A stretch of DNA of 64,000 nt from CAVSUR01 sp963846005 (GCA_963846005.1 CAWJUH010000006.1:1-64000), one strand, 5' to 3'; shown: positions 11,305 through 20,748, counted from the first letter of the stretch. Notes: generated by a model from the letters alone, not told the origin. Program-made: numbers and translations.

Positions 11305-12777
11305 ATGTCGCTCGATCACAGGCTCGGCTGGCGCGGGCGATGGTCCGGCCCGGGCGTTCATCCGGTCGACGAGGTGCTGCCGCTGCCCAGGCTGGCGATC
11401 TTCGGCCTGCAGCATCTGTTCATCATGTACGCGGGCGCGGTGGCGGTGCCGCTCATCGTCGGGCCCGCCGTCGGCCTGAGCTCGCGCGACATCGCGATCC
11501 TGGTCAGCGCCGACCTGATGGTGTCCGGCATCGCGACGATCATCCAGTCAGCGGGCATCTCCCGGCTGCTCGGCGTGCGGCTGCCGGTGGTGGCCGGCGC
11601 CACGTTCACCGTGCTGAACCCGATGATCATCATCGCGACCACCTACGGCGGCCGGTCCGGATTGCGGTACGTCTACGGCGGGATGCTGATCGCGGGCATC
11701 TTCGGCCTGCTGGTCGCCAAGCCGTTCTCGATGGTCGTGCGCTTCTTCCCGCCGCTGGTCGCCGGCACGGTCATCTGCATCATCGGCCTGTCGCTGATCG
11801 GCGCGGACATCTCGCTGATCTACGGCAGCCCGGGTGATAAGGACTACGGGGGGATCAGCCGCATCGCGCTGGCCGGCCTGGTGCTGCTGCTGATCCTCGG
11901 GATCAGCCGGTTCTTCCGCGGCTTCGTCGGGCAGATCGCGGTGCTGCTGAGCATCGCCATCGGCACGGTCGTCGCCGCATTCATGGGCCTGGTCACCTTC
12001 AGCAACGTCGGCGCCGCCCGGTGGGTCGGGGCGCCGGGCTTCTTCCACTTCGGCGCCCCCCGGTTCGCCGCCGCGCCCATCATCACCATGTGCATCGTGA
12101 TGGTGGTGACCTACACCGAGTCGACGGCGGACATGCTGGCCGTCGGGGAGATCGTCGGCAAGGACCTCACGCCCAACGACCTGGCCCGCGGCCTGGCGAC
12201 CGACGGGCTGTCCGCGGTCCTCGCCTCGTTCACCAACTCCTTCCCCGACACCGCATTCGCCGAGAACGTCGGCCTGGTCAGCCTGACCGGGATCCGCAGC
12301 CGCTGGGTGGTCACGGTCTGCGGCGTGTTCCTGCTCGTTCTCGGCCTGATCCCCAAGGTCGGCCAGGTGATCGCCGACCTGCCCGGGCCGGTCATCGGCG
12401 GCGCGGCGACGGTGATGTTCGCGATGGTCACCGCGGTCGGCATCCAGACCCTGCACAAGGTCAACTTCACCGGCAACCACAACCTGCTGATCGTCGCGGC
12501 GTCGCTGGCCGCCGGCCTGCTGCCGGCCTTCGACCCGAACTTCTACAGCAAGTTCCCCAAGGACTTCCAGGTGATCTTCGGGTCGAGCATCACCGCGACG
12601 GTGATCGTGGTATTCATACTGAACCTGGTGTTCAACCACTGGACGCGGAGCACCCAGCACGTCGGCGCGGTGCAGGAGGCGATCAGCGACGGCGCGGTCG
12701 CGGTGGACGTCCCGCACGGCGGCGTCCCGGCCCGGCTGCAGGACGAGGAGCCGAGTGAGCCCGGCCGCGACGGATGA
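11305..12777 (+). CDS. NCS2-family xanthine/urate permease
   Basis: Membrane transporter of about 490 residues with 12-14 hydrophobic segments. Family landmarks are FGLQHLFIMYAGAVAVPLIV near the N-terminus, the TESTADMLAVGEIVGKDL stretch with the substrate-contacting glutamate, and FPDTAFAENVGLVSLTGIRS. These are typical of nucleobase-cation symporters for xanthine and urate. A strong AGGAGG ribosome site precedes the ATG. The stop at 12775-12777 is immediately followed by the uraD ATG, so the two are co-translated. Operon partners (uraD, uraH, 8-oxoguanine deaminase-like) favour oxidised purines as substrate. Confidence 0.88.
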   Translation: MSLDHRLGWRGRWSGPGVHPVDEVLPLPRLAIFGLQHLFIMYAGAVAVPLIVGPAVGLSSRDIAILVSADLMVSGIATIIQSAGISRLLGVRLPVVAGATFTVLNPMIIIATTYGGRSGLRYVYGGMLIAGIFGLLVAKPFSMVVRFFPPLVAGTVICIIGLSLIGADISLIYGSPGDKDYGGISRIALAGLVLLLILGISRFFRGFVGQIAVLLSIAIGTVVAAFMGLVTFSNVGAARWVGAPGFFHFGAPRFAAAPIITMCIVMVVTYTESTADMLAVGEIVGKDLTPNDLARGLATDGLSAVLASFTNSFPDTAFAENVGLVSLTGIRSRWVVTVCGVFLLVLGLIPKVGQVIADLPGPVIGGAATVMFAMVTAVGIQTLHKVNFTGNHNLLIVAASLAAGLLPAFDPNFYSKFPKDFQVIFGSSITATVIVVFILNLVFNHWTRSTQHVGAVQEAISDGAVAVDVPHGGVPARLQDEEPSEPGRDG

Positions 12778-13275
12778 ATGACGGACATGCTGCCTGCGAT
12801 CAATGATGCGGCCGAACCCGCGCTGCGCGCCGCGCTGCGGGCCTGCTGCCCGGCCGATTCCTGGGTGGACGCGATCGTGGCCGGCCGGCCGTACGCCGGC
12901 GAGGCTGCGCTCGGTGCCGCGTCCGACGCCGCGACCCTCGCGCTCGACGCGCGCGGGCTCGGCCAGGCGCTGGCCGGCCACCCGCGCATCGGCGAGCGCG
13001 GCCACGGCTGGTCCCGGCAGGAGCAGTCCGGGGTGACCGCGGCCGCGGGCGACGTGCGGGCCAGCCTGGCCGCCGCGAACGCCGCCTACGAGGACCGGTT
13101 CGGGCACATCTACCTGGTGTGCGCGGCCGGCCTGAGCGCCGGCGAGCTGCTGGCGATCTGCCGGGAGCGGCTCGGCCATGACCCGGACACCGAGCACGGC
13201 GTCGTGCTCGCCGAACTGGCCAAGATCAACCGGCTGCGGCTCACCCGGCTGGTGCATCCGGAGGAGGCCCCGTGA
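12778..13275 (+). CDS. uraD: OHCU decarboxylase
   Basis: Decarboxylates 2-oxo-4-hydroxy-4-carboxy-5-ureidoimidazoline to S-allantoin, the last step of the urate-to-allantoin route. The family signature GHPRIGERG, with the catalytic histidine, is at about residues 76-84. The conserved second half (AYEDRFGHIYLVCAAGLSA and the helix after it) is present. 165 residues is the usual length. The ATG directly abuts the permease stop; another in-frame ATG lies three codons later. The TGA overlaps the GTG of the short repeat-peptide frame (GTGA). Confidence 0.9.
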   Translation: MTDMLPAINDAAEPALRAALRACCPADSWVDAIVAGRPYAGEAALGAASDAATLALDARGLGQALAGHPRIGERGHGWSRQEQSGVTAAAGDVRASLAAANAAYEDRFGHIYLVCAAGLSAGELLAICRERLGHDPDTEHGVVLAELAKINRLRLTRLVHPEEAP

Positions 13276-13408
13276 GCGGCGCACGCGCAGCGGGCGGAGA
13301 AGCGAACCGGCTAGCACTGAGCGGCGCACGCGCAGCGGGCGGAGAAGCGAACCGGCTAGCACTGAGCGGCGCACGCGCAGCGGGCGGAGAAGCGAACCGG
13401 GAGGCGCC

Positions 13409-13412
<4 letters not shown>
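13272..13412 (+). CDS. 46-aa tandem-repeat peptide linking uraD and uraH
   Basis: A short open frame with a GTG start overlapping the uraD stop and a GAGGAGG ribosome site 5 bases upstream. It encodes three copies of SGARAAGGEANRLAL (the last one degenerate) and ends in a TGA that overlaps the GTG of uraH. It therefore bridges what would otherwise be a gap between two translationally coupled genes. Whether the peptide has a role of its own, or only passes ribosomes from uraD to uraH, cannot be decided from sequence. No match to any known family is recognised. Confidence 0.45.
13273..13398. repeat. 45-bp tandem repeat, three units, at the uraD/uraH boundary
   Basis: Units at 13273-13317, 13318-13362 and 13363-13398 (last one shortened). 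Each begins TGAGCGGCGCACGCGCAGCG. The first unit's TGA is the uraD stop codon. The first 34 bases of the unit are identical to those of the repeat at 43827-43960 in front of hisB. Confidence 0.95.
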
Positions 13413-13735
<323 letters not shown>

Positions 13736-13737
13736 CC

Positions 13738-15105
13738 GTGCCGGCGCGAGGACCCGACCTGGTGCTCGACGGCTGCGCGGTGGCGACCGTCGACGCCGCG
13801 GGCACCGAGCACGCGAGCGGCCACGTCGTGATCCGCGACGGCCGGATTGCCGCGGTAGGCGGCGGGCCCGCCCCGCATGCCGACGGCGCCGCCCGCGTCG
13901 ACGCCCGCGGCTGCCTGGCCACCCCCGGCCTGGTCAACACGCACCACCATCTGTACCAGTGGCTGACGCGCGGCTACGCCCAGGACGGCACGCTGTTCCA
14001 GTGGCTCACCGCGCTGTACCCGGTGTGGCGGCAGCTGGACGAGGCGGGGGAGTACGCAGCCGCCAGCGCGGGCCTGGCCGCGCTGGCGCTGTCCGGCTGC
14101 ACGACCGCGATGGACCATCACTATGTCTTCCCGGCCGCAGGCGGCGACCTGCTCGCCGCCGAGATCGCGGCGGCCCGGCGGATCGGGCTGCGCTTTCATC
14201 CCGCCCGCGGCGCGATGAACCTCGGCCGGTCGTCCGGCGGCCTGCCGCCGGACGAGGTCGTCGAGGAATCCGACGCGATCCTGGCCGCCTGCGAACAGGC
14301 CGTGGCCGGCTACCACGATCCCGGGTTCGACTCGATGCTGCGGGTCGTCATCGCGCCGTGCTCGCCGTTCACGGTGACCGGGGAGCTGATGCGCGACTGC
14401 GCCGCGCTGGCCCGCAAGCTCGGCGTACGGCTGCACACCCACCTGGCCGAGACGCAAGACGAGGAGCAGTTCTGCCTGGACGCCTTCGGCGCCCGCCCGG
14501 TGGACTACGCCGAGTCGCTCGGCTGGCTGGGCGAGGACGTGTGGCTGGCGCACTGCGTGCACCTATCCGGGCGCGATATCGGCAAGTTCGCCGCGACCGG
14601 GACCGGCACCGCGCACTGCCCGAGCTCCAACGGACGGCTCGGCTCGGGTATCGCCCCGGTTCCGGAGCTGCTCGCCGCCCCGGCGCCGGTCGGCCTGGGC
14701 GTGGACGGGGTGGCGTCCAACGAGCACGGCGGCCTGGCCGCGGAGCTGCGCCAGGCGGTGCTGTTCGCGCGCGCCCGGGCCGGGCCGCAGGCGCTGACCG
14801 CCCGCGACGCGCTGCGGATCGCCACGGCCGGCGGAGCGCGATGCCTTGGCCGGCCGGATGAGATCGGCTCGCTCGAGACCGGCAAGCTTGCTGACATCGC
14901 GCTGTGGCGGCTGGACGGGCTGGGGCACGCCGACATTGCTGACCCGGTATGCGCCCTGGTGCTCGGCCCGCCGGCGCCGCTTGAGCTGCTGCTGGTCGGC
15001 GGCCGCACCGTCGTGGCCCGGGACGAGCTGCGCACCGCCGACGCTGAGGCCCTGGCCAGCGCGAACCGAGCCGAGGCCCGGAGACTGGCGGAGCGCGCAG
15101 CCTGA
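13738..15105 (+). CDS. 8-oxoguanine deaminase-like amidohydrolase
   Basis: A 455-residue zinc amidohydrolase of the TrzN/AtzA group. The first metal motif is VNTHHHLYQWLTRGYAQDG, then CTTAMDHHYVFP, HTHLAETQDEEQF, WLAHCVHLS, HCPSSNGRLGSG and GVDGVASNEHGGL. Members of this subfamily deaminate 8-oxoguanine to urate, which fits a purine operon, though isocytosine and other ring amines are alternatives. The GTG start lies 2 bases after the uraH stop, so it is the last gene of the permease-uraD-uraH unit. Having both GuaD and this enzyme gives two entries into urate. Confidence 0.78.
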   Translation: MPARGPDLVLDGCAVATVDAAGTEHASGHVVIRDGRIAAVGGGPAPHADGAARVDARGCLATPGLVNTHHHLYQWLTRGYAQDGTLFQWLTALYPVWRQLDEAGEYAAASAGLAALALSGCTTAMDHHYVFPAAGGDLLAAEIAAARRIGLRFHPARGAMNLGRSSGGLPPDEVVEESDAILAACEQAVAGYHDPGFDSMLRVVIAPCSPFTVTGELMRDCAALARKLGVRLHTHLAETQDEEQFCLDAFGARPVDYAESLGWLGEDVWLAHCVHLSGRDIGKFAATGTGTAHCPSSNGRLGSGIAPVPELLAAPAPVGLGVDGVASNEHGGLAAELRQAVLFARARAGPQALTARDALRIATAGGARCLGRPDEIGSLETGKLADIALWRLDGLGHADIADPVCALVLGPPAPLELLLVGGRTVVARDELRTADAEALASANRAEARRLAERAA

Positions 15106-15204
15106 GCGAAGGCCGGCGCCCAGGTCACCTGGTTGCCTCATTATTCGCGCGTACCACCATGTTGCGGGGGGATAACGGCAATTGCACGCTAGTTCAGGAG
15201 GGTC

Positions 15205-16212
15205 ATGACCAGCATCAGCGAGCGGCCGCGCGAAGCCAGCCCGGCCGACTTCACCGAGTTCGGCGACTACGGCGACTACCTGCGCAAGAAGCCTCCTGCC
15301 CCGGCGGGGCGCGGGGAGTTCGTCCGGGCCGCCTACCCGTTCCGCGGCCGCATCACGGCCGACGGGTCGAGCGGCTACCCGGCCGAGCCGGGCCGCTATC
15401 ACCTCTACATCTCCTGGGCCTGCCCGTGGGCGCACCGCACCGCGATCGTCCGCAAGCTGCTGGGCCTGGAGCAGGTGATCTCGCTGTCGGCGGTGGACCC
15501 GGTCCGGGACGGCCGCGGCTGGGCCTTCCGCGAGGGCGACGGCCACGGCCTGGATCCGGTCAACGGGTTCGCGCTGCTGCGCGAGGCGTACGAGGCGTCC
15601 GAGCCCGGCTACGACGGTCACATCTCGGTGCCGGTGCTGTGGGACCGGGTCACCGGGCGGATCGTCAGCAACAATTTTCCCGACATCACGATCGACCTCG
15701 ATACCCAATTCGGCGAGTGGTCGGACCCGGCGGTCAGCCTTTACCCGCAGGCGCTGCGCGGCGAGATCGACGCGCTCAACGACATGATCTACGCGGGCGT
15801 CAACAACGGCGTCTACCGGGCCGGGTTCGCCACCACCCAGCAGGCCTACCACGAGGCCGTGACCGCGCTTTTCGCCACCCTGGACCAGCTGGAGCAGCGA
15901 TTGTCCGGGCAGCGCTACCTGGCCGGGGACGCGCTGACCGAGGCCGACGTGCGGCTGTGGGTGACCCTGGCCCGCTTCGACGCCGTCTACTATTCGCACT
16001 TCAAGTGCAATATCCGCCGGATTGCCGACTACCCGGCCCTGTGGGGTTACGCCCGTGACCTTTACGCCCGCCCGGCCTTCCGCGAGACCACCAATTTCTC
16101 GCACATCAAGAATCACTACTACCGCACGCACCCGCACCTGAACCCGAGCCGGATCGTGCCGGACGGGCCGCTGCTTGACTGGGACCGCCCGCCCGGCCGG
16201 GATCAGTTCTGA
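15205..16212 (+). CDS. Glutathionyl-hydroquinone reductase-like protein (ECM4/YqjG family)
   Basis: A 335-residue Xi-class glutathione transferase-like protein. The nucleophile motif is SWACPWAHRTAIVRK with Cys at about residue 72. SVPVLWD and IVSNNFPDI follow in the thioredoxin-like domain, and a helical C-terminal domain holds YLAGDALTEADVRLW. In proteobacteria the family removes glutathione from hydroquinones; actinomycetes usually make mycothiol, so the thiol partner here is uncertain. A strong CAGGAGGG ribosome site precedes the ATG. The next gene, a GCS2-type ligase, has the same CAGGAGGG site and may be functionally linked. Confidence 0.82.
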   Translation: MTSISERPREASPADFTEFGDYGDYLRKKPPAPAGRGEFVRAAYPFRGRITADGSSGYPAEPGRYHLYISWACPWAHRTAIVRKLLGLEQVISLSAVDPVRDGRGWAFREGDGHGLDPVNGFALLREAYEASEPGYDGHISVPVLWDRVTGRIVSNNFPDITIDLDTQFGEWSDPAVSLYPQALRGEIDALNDMIYAGVNNGVYRAGFATTQQAYHEAVTALFATLDQLEQRLSGQRYLAGDALTEADVRLWVTLARFDAVYYSHFKCNIRRIADYPALWGYARDLYARPAFRETTNFSHIKNHYYRTHPHLNPSRIVPDGPLLDWDRPPGRDQF

Positions 16213-16296
16213 GCGGGTCGCACCTGGCCAGATCAAGCGTTCCGTGCGAACGTGGGGTACGAAGACCCGGCCCATTGACAGCACCAGGAGGGTCCG

Positions 16297-17772
16297 ATGG
16301 GCAGGGATGTCCCGGCCATTGTCGTCAGCCAGCAGGATCGGCGCGCCTACCGCGAGAAGGTGCGGCTGTGCCTGGACGTTTTCGCGCGCATGCTGGCCGA
16401 GTCACGGTTCGATTCCGGGCCGCAGCAGGTCGGCCTGGAGATCGAGGTCAACCTGGTCGACACCGACGGCTGGCCGTCGATGGCCAACGCCTCGGTGCTG
16501 GAGGCGATCGCCGACCCGGCCTGGGCCAGTGAGCTGGGCCAGTTCAACCTGGAGATCAACCTGCCGCCGCGGCCGCTGGCCGGCGACGCGCTGGCCGGGC
16601 TGGAGGACCGGGTCCGGCGCAGCCTCAATCACGCCAACAAGCGGGCGCTGGAGGCCGGCGCCCGGCTGGTGATGGTCGGCATCCTGCCGACCCTGCGGGA
16701 GAGCGACGTGGGCGAGCACGCCATGTCGGCCAACCCGCGCTACCGGCTGCTGAACGAGCAGATGTTCGCCGCCCGCGGCGAGGAGATGCGCATCGCCATC
16801 GAGGGGCCCGAGCGGCTGATCACGCACGCCGACACGATCACGCCGGAGGCGGCCTGCACCAGCGTGCAGTTCCACCTCCAGGTGTCGCCCGAGGCATTCA
16901 GCAGCTACTGGAATGCGGCCCAGGCGGTGGCGGGCGTGCAGGTCGCGCTGGCGGCCAACTCGCCGTACCTGTTCGGCAAGCAGCTGTGGCGCGAGACCAG
17001 GATCACCCTGTTCGAGCAGGCTACCGACACCCGGCCGGAGGAGCTCAAGGAACAGGGCGTGCGGCCCAGGGTCTGGTTCGGCGACCGCTGGATCACCTCG
17101 GTGTTCGACCTGTTCGAGGAGAACCTGAAGTTTTTCCCGGCGCTGCTGCCGCTGGTCGAGGACGAGGACCCGGTGTCCTCGCTGGATCGCGGGGTGGCGC
17201 CGGAGCTGGCCGAGCTGACGCTGCACAACGGCACCGTGTACCGGTGGAACCGCCCGGTGTACGCGGTCGTGGACAACCAGCCGCACCTGCGGGTGGAGAA
17301 CCGGGTGCTGCCCGGCGGGCCTACCGTCTCCGACGTGATCGCCAACGCCGCGTTCTACTACGGGGTGGTCCGCACGCTGGCCGAGATGGAGCGCCCGGTC
17401 TGGTCGAGGATGTCGTTCTCGGCCGCGGCCGAGAACCTGGTCGAGGGGGCCCGGCACGGCCTGGAAGCGCACGTGTACTGGCCCGGTCTCGGGCAGGTGC
17501 CGGTCACCGAGCTGACCTTGCGGCGGCTGCTGCCGATGGCCGCCGAGGGGCTGGCCGAATGGGGCGTGGACGAGGTCGACTCGCGGCGGCTGCTCGGCAT
17601 CATCGAGCAGCGCTGCCTGACCGGGCGCAACGGCGCGACCTGGCAGGTCGAGGCGGTCAACGCGCTGACCGCGGCCGGCCTGACCCGGGACGAGGCGATG
17701 CGGCAGATGACGCAGGGCTACATCGAGCGGATGAACAGCAACGTGCCGGCCCACGAGTGGGAGCCGATCTGA
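16297..17772 (+). CDS. Glutamate-cysteine ligase family 2 (GCS2) carboxylate-amine ligase
   Basis: A 491-residue protein of the GCS2/YbdK fold, ATP-dependent ligases that form gamma-glutamyl bonds. The N-terminal metal/ATP motif is VGLEIEVNLVD, and FNLEINLPPRPL is the paired glutamate motif. Further landmarks are SVQFHLQVSPEAF, RVENRVLPGGPTV and a C-terminal helical part. Members make gamma-glutamylcysteine or use other amines, so the true substrate is open. Its position 84 bases after the glutathione-transferase-like gene hints at a low-molecular-weight thiol role. The ATG follows CAGGAGGGTCCG. Confidence 0.75.
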   Translation: MGRDVPAIVVSQQDRRAYREKVRLCLDVFARMLAESRFDSGPQQVGLEIEVNLVDTDGWPSMANASVLEAIADPAWASELGQFNLEINLPPRPLAGDALAGLEDRVRRSLNHANKRALEAGARLVMVGILPTLRESDVGEHAMSANPRYRLLNEQMFAARGEEMRIAIEGPERLITHADTITPEAACTSVQFHLQVSPEAFSSYWNAAQAVAGVQVALAANSPYLFGKQLWRETRITLFEQATDTRPEELKEQGVRPRVWFGDRWITSVFDLFEENLKFFPALLPLVEDEDPVSSLDRGVAPELAELTLHNGTVYRWNRPVYAVVDNQPHLRVENRVLPGGPTVSDVIANAAFYYGVVRTLAEMERPVWSRMSFSAAAENLVEGARHGLEAHVYWPGLGQVPVTELTLRRLLPMAAEGLAEWGVDEVDSRRLLGIIEQRCLTGRNGATWQVEAVNALTAAGLTRDEAMRQMTQGYIERMNSNVPAHEWEPI

Positions 17773-17788
17773 CGCCCCGGAAGCCCGG

Positions 17789-18649
17789 TTAGCGGTCCAG
17801 GCCCAGCGTGAACGTGGGCTTCGGCGTCGTGGCGGGCAGCCGGTGCTCCTCGGACAGGCGGCGGATGGCGGTCCCGGTGGCCAGGAACTCGGTCGCGTGC
17901 TCGCCCCAGACGTGGTTGGAGACCGTGATGCTGACGCCGACGATGCCCGAGGCCTGGGCCTGCGCCGCCTCGTACTGCATCCGGCCGAGGGCCAGCTCGC
18001 GGGCCTCGTAGATGCCCTGGGTGAACTGGAGCATCTCCTGGTTCTGCCCGGTCTGGCGCAGCGACTGCATCATCGACTGGTGCGCGATGTGGTAGACGCA
18101 GGTGCCGAGCACGAACGCGACCGGGACCGCCCCGGAGGCCAGCAGCCGGTAGAAGTCCTGTGCGGACAGGTCGGAGCCGAAGGCGCGGCCGTCGGGCGCC
18201 CGGTGCGTGCCGGCCGGGACGTTGCCGCCGGGCAGGGCGCGGACCGCGGTGCCGGTGGCGACGAACTCCAGCACCTCCTGGCCCCAGGCGTACATCTGCA
18301 ACCGCAGGTTGACCCCGACGATGCCGTCGGCGCTCAGCTTGTCGGCCTCAGCCTGCATCCGGCTCATCGCCAGTTCCCGCGCGTTGTACATGGCCTGGGT
18401 GAGGACCTGCAGCTCCTGGTTCTGGCCCCAGCGGCCGACCTGCAGCCCCACGTGGTAGATCGACGAGCCCACCACGAAGCCGAGCGGCTCGAACCCGGCC
18501 TCGCCGAGCAGCGCGTATTCCGAGACCGACAGGTCGGAGGTGAACACCCCGCCGACCTCGCCGCCGGCGGTGTGGGCCAGGCGCGAGTCGGCGGCCTGCG
18601 GCTCCCAGGTGGCCGGATCGCCGGCGGGCTGGTTGGAGAAGAGCGGCAC
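17789..18649 (-). CDS. Double YbjQ/UPF0145 heavy-metal-binding-domain protein
   Basis: Two tandem YbjQ-like domains in one 286-residue chain. The first is around LSVSEYALLGEAGFEPLGF, YHVGLQ and DGIVGVNLRLQMY. The second is around LSAQDFYRLLASGAVPVAF, YHIAHQ and SGIVGVSITVSNH. Each ends in an EFxATGTA strand. YbjQ proteins form small oligomeric barrels and are called metal-binding by homology only; no function is established. The GTG at 18649 is chosen because AGGGAGA lies just upstream; the open frame extends to 18730 but is low-complexity there. Convergent with the GCS2 gene. Confidence 0.75.
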   Translation of the reverse strand: MPLFSNQPAGDPATWEPQAADSRLAHTAGGEVGGVFTSDLSVSEYALLGEAGFEPLGFVVGSSIYHVGLQVGRWGQNQELQVLTQAMYNARELAMSRMQAEADKLSADGIVGVNLRLQMYAWGQEVLEFVATGTAVRALPGGNVPAGTHRAPDGRAFGSDLSAQDFYRLLASGAVPVAFVLGTCVYHIAHQSMMQSLRQTGQNQEMLQFTQGIYEARELALGRMQYEAAQAQASGIVGVSITVSNHVWGEHATEFLATGTAIRRLSEEHRLPATTPKPTFTLGLDR

Positions 18650-18900
18650 GGTGTCTCCCTCGGCGGCGCGCGGCCGGTGCCGCGCGAGCAGCGGCGCGGC
18701 CGGGCCCGGCTGGCGTGACCGCGATGGCACCGGGCAGCCTACCCGCCGGGCTGGCGGGCCGCCCGGCTACGCTCCGGCTCACCGGTCCGCTGCCGGCGGC
18801 GCTTGAGCGCCCGCGCGACGGCCACCGCGCTGAGAATCTGCCCGGCCGCGCCCAGTGTCCGGCCCCGTCGTGCTGCGACGGCCCGGCGCCGTTCGCGGCA

Positions 18901-18954
18901 CCTGAGACGGCCTTATTGCCTGAGACAGCCGTGTTGCCTGAGACAGCCTTATTG
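18901..18954. repeat. 18-bp tandem repeat, three units
   Basis: Three head-to-tail copies of an 18-bp unit close to CCTGAGACAGCCTTATTG (18901-18918, 18919-18936, 18937-18954), differing at one to three positions. They begin at the stop codon of the BrkB-type gene and extend downstream of it. The TTATTG part gives that gene's TAA stop in the last copy. Confidence 0.9.
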
Positions 18955-20007
18955 CCGTCGGCACCCTTGCCGCCGGCGCCCTGGCCCGCGCGCCAGGCGC
19001 GGCAGCGGCTCGCCGGAGGCGGTCACCGGGTGCGTCATCGCCGCATCGGTGACATCGGTGCGGCGCATCTCCACCACCAGCTCGGGCCGGCGCTGCTGCG
19101 AGGAGGCATACCTCTGGTAGGCGTGCACGTCGGCATCGGTCAGCGGCGGCGGGAACATGCTGCGCGGCCACAGCCGCCGGGCCCGCACCACGCTGAACTC
19201 CACCGCGTACAGGGTGAACTGCGCCTGCAGGTAGAACACCGCGAGCAGGCCGAGCACGACCCCGAAGATCCCGTAGCCCGAATGCGTCTTCCCGGCGTGC
19301 ACCAGCACGAGGTTGCCGAACGTCTGCAGCACGGTCCAGATGATCCCGGCGATGATGGCGCCGAGGCGCATGTCCCGGGTGGCGATCTCCTTGGCGGTGC
19401 CGACCCGGAACGCCAGCCAGAACATCCCGATGTTGAGCAGCAGCGCCACCGCATCGGCGCCGATCTTCGTGGCGACCGCGCCGGGGAGCAGATGCCCGCT
19501 GCTGACCGCTGCGGACAACGTGACCGTGACGATCTGGCCGACGCCGATCACGATGATGAGCCCGAAGCTGCGCAGCAGCGATCCGGGGAAGCTCGGCCGC
19601 CGGTAGAACGGCACGCCCCAGACCGTGTTAAGCGCATTCTGGATCGCATTGGAAATCCCGCGGGCGCCGTAGAAGGTCAGCAGCAGGCCGATGGCCAGCG
19701 CCACTCCGGCTCCGGCTACCGACGTCTTGTGATGCAGGTTCTGGCCGATGAGCGGGTACTGGCTGAGCGCGGAGTTGTAGAGCTTTTCCTGCAGATGGTG
19801 GTCGTTGCGCAGCACTAGTTCCAGCACCGTGTACAGCACCAGCAGCAGCGGGAAGATCGACGCGAACGCGTAGTAGGACACCAGCGCGGCCAGGTACCCG
19901 GCCTGGTCGTCGCTGAACTTCTTCCAGGCACCGATGAAGAAACCGAGGAACGGCTGGTTCTGCTGCGTGGCGTCGATATTGTGCTGCAGCTTCTGCACGG
20001 CGTTCAT
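18949..20007 (-). CDS. YihY/BrkB-family inner-membrane protein
   Basis: A 352-residue integral membrane protein with about six transmembrane helices. Family landmarks are the GYLAALVSYYAFASIFPLLL stretch in the first helix, LTFYGARGISNAIQNALNTV, and a late helix with YGIFGVVLGLLAVFYLQAQF. The ATG at 20007 fits the family start; the open frame upstream to 20304 is antisense to the HxlR gene and is rejected. The role of YihY proteins is not known; some were once called ribonuclease BN, an attribution since withdrawn. The C-terminus is basic and low-complexity, running into the 18-bp repeats. Confidence 0.82.
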   Translation of the reverse strand: MNAVQKLQHNIDATQQNQPFLGFFIGAWKKFSDDQAGYLAALVSYYAFASIFPLLLVLYTVLELVLRNDHHLQEKLYNSALSQYPLIGQNLHHKTSVAGAGVALAIGLLLTFYGARGISNAIQNALNTVWGVPFYRRPSFPGSLLRSFGLIIVIGVGQIVTVTLSAAVSSGHLLPGAVATKIGADAVALLLNIGMFWLAFRVGTAKEIATRDMRLGAIIAGIIWTVLQTFGNLVLVHAGKTHSGYGIFGVVLGLLAVFYLQAQFTLYAVEFSVVRARRLWPRSMFPPPLTDADVHAYQRYASSQQRRPELVVEMRRTDVTDAAMTHPVTASGEPLPRLARGPGRRRQGCRRQ

Positions 20008-20122
20008 GGAGCAAGAGCAGTACCCCGGTGACCGGCTGCCATGCCTGGCCTTGCCAGCGGCCAGCCCGCCGGCAACCAGGTAATGGGTCCCACACCGGGT
20101 CAGCTGCCCGTGATGGGTCCCG

Positions 20123-20710
20123 TCACGAGGTTCGCCCGGCCCTGTCGCGGGGGCGGCCGGCGCCGCGGCCCGGTCCCGCGGCCAGGTCCAGGTCCCCGAC
20201 GGCGGTCTGGTGCCCGGCGGAGCAGCGCAGCTGCGCCGCAACCGGCGCGCCGCAGCCGTGATGGCGCAGCAGCACCGGCGCCCCGGCGGGCGCCAGCCAC
20301 TCATCGCCCCACTGCATCAGCGCGACCAGCACCGGGAACAGCCCGGCGCCCTTGCCGGTCAGCCGGTAGCCCATCCGGGTCCGCTGGCCGGCCTCGCGGT
20401 AGGGGTAGCGCTCCAGCAGCCCGTGGCCGACTAGTTCGCGCAGCCGCGCCGCGGCAGCCGGCTGGCTGAGCTGCGCGCGCTCGGCGAAGTCATCGAAGCG
20501 GCTGGTGCCGTAGAACGCCTCGCGCAGCAGGATCAGGGCCGAGGGACTGCCGGCCACCTCGAGGGCCTTGCGCATCGAGCAGTGCACGGCCTGCCAGCCC
20601 GAGCGCGGCTGCAGCGGGCCGGTCAGCGTGAGCGTATGGCCGGACCCGGCCGGATCCCCGGCCGGGCCGGGTCCCGGGCCCGCGGCCCGGGGGCTGTCTG
20701 CGGCGGTCAC
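20123..20710 (-). CDS. HxlR-family transcriptional regulator
   Basis: A 195-residue protein whose winged helix domain (about residues 40-130) carries the HxlR pattern: CSMRKALEVAGSPSALILL, FYGTSRFDDFAERAQLSQ, RLRELVGHGLLERYPYR and a conserved YRLTGKG. A C-terminal stretch with HHGCGAPVAAQLRCSAGH has Cys/His residues that could bind a metal or thiol ligand. Divergent from an MFS exporter with only 54 bases between starts; a clear inverted repeat sits in that gap. Likely represses the exporter and itself. Confidence 0.85.
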   Translation of the reverse strand: MTAADSPRAAGPGPGPAGDPAGSGHTLTLTGPLQPRSGWQAVHCSMRKALEVAGSPSALILLREAFYGTSRFDDFAERAQLSQPAAAARLRELVGHGLLERYPYREAGQRTRMGYRLTGKGAGLFPVLVALMQWGDEWLAPAGAPVLLRHHGCGAPVAAQLRCSAGHQTAVGDLDLAAGPGRGAGRPRDRAGRTS

Positions 20711-20722
20711 GAGATCAGTGTA

Positions 20723-20748
20723 GCTGACTTGCGTTCACGTTAGTCAGC
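20723..20748. promoter_or_regulatory. Inverted repeat in the hxlR/MFS divergent promoter
   Basis: Arms GCTGACT (20723-20729) and AGTCAGC (20742-20748), 7 bases each, separated by 12 bases, centred between the two start codons. This is the expected place for an operator of the HxlR-type regulator. Confidence 0.55.

Noticed and set aside
13273..13398. CRISPR-like array
   Set aside because: Units are head-to-tail with no unique spacers, there are only three, and no cas genes lie in the window.
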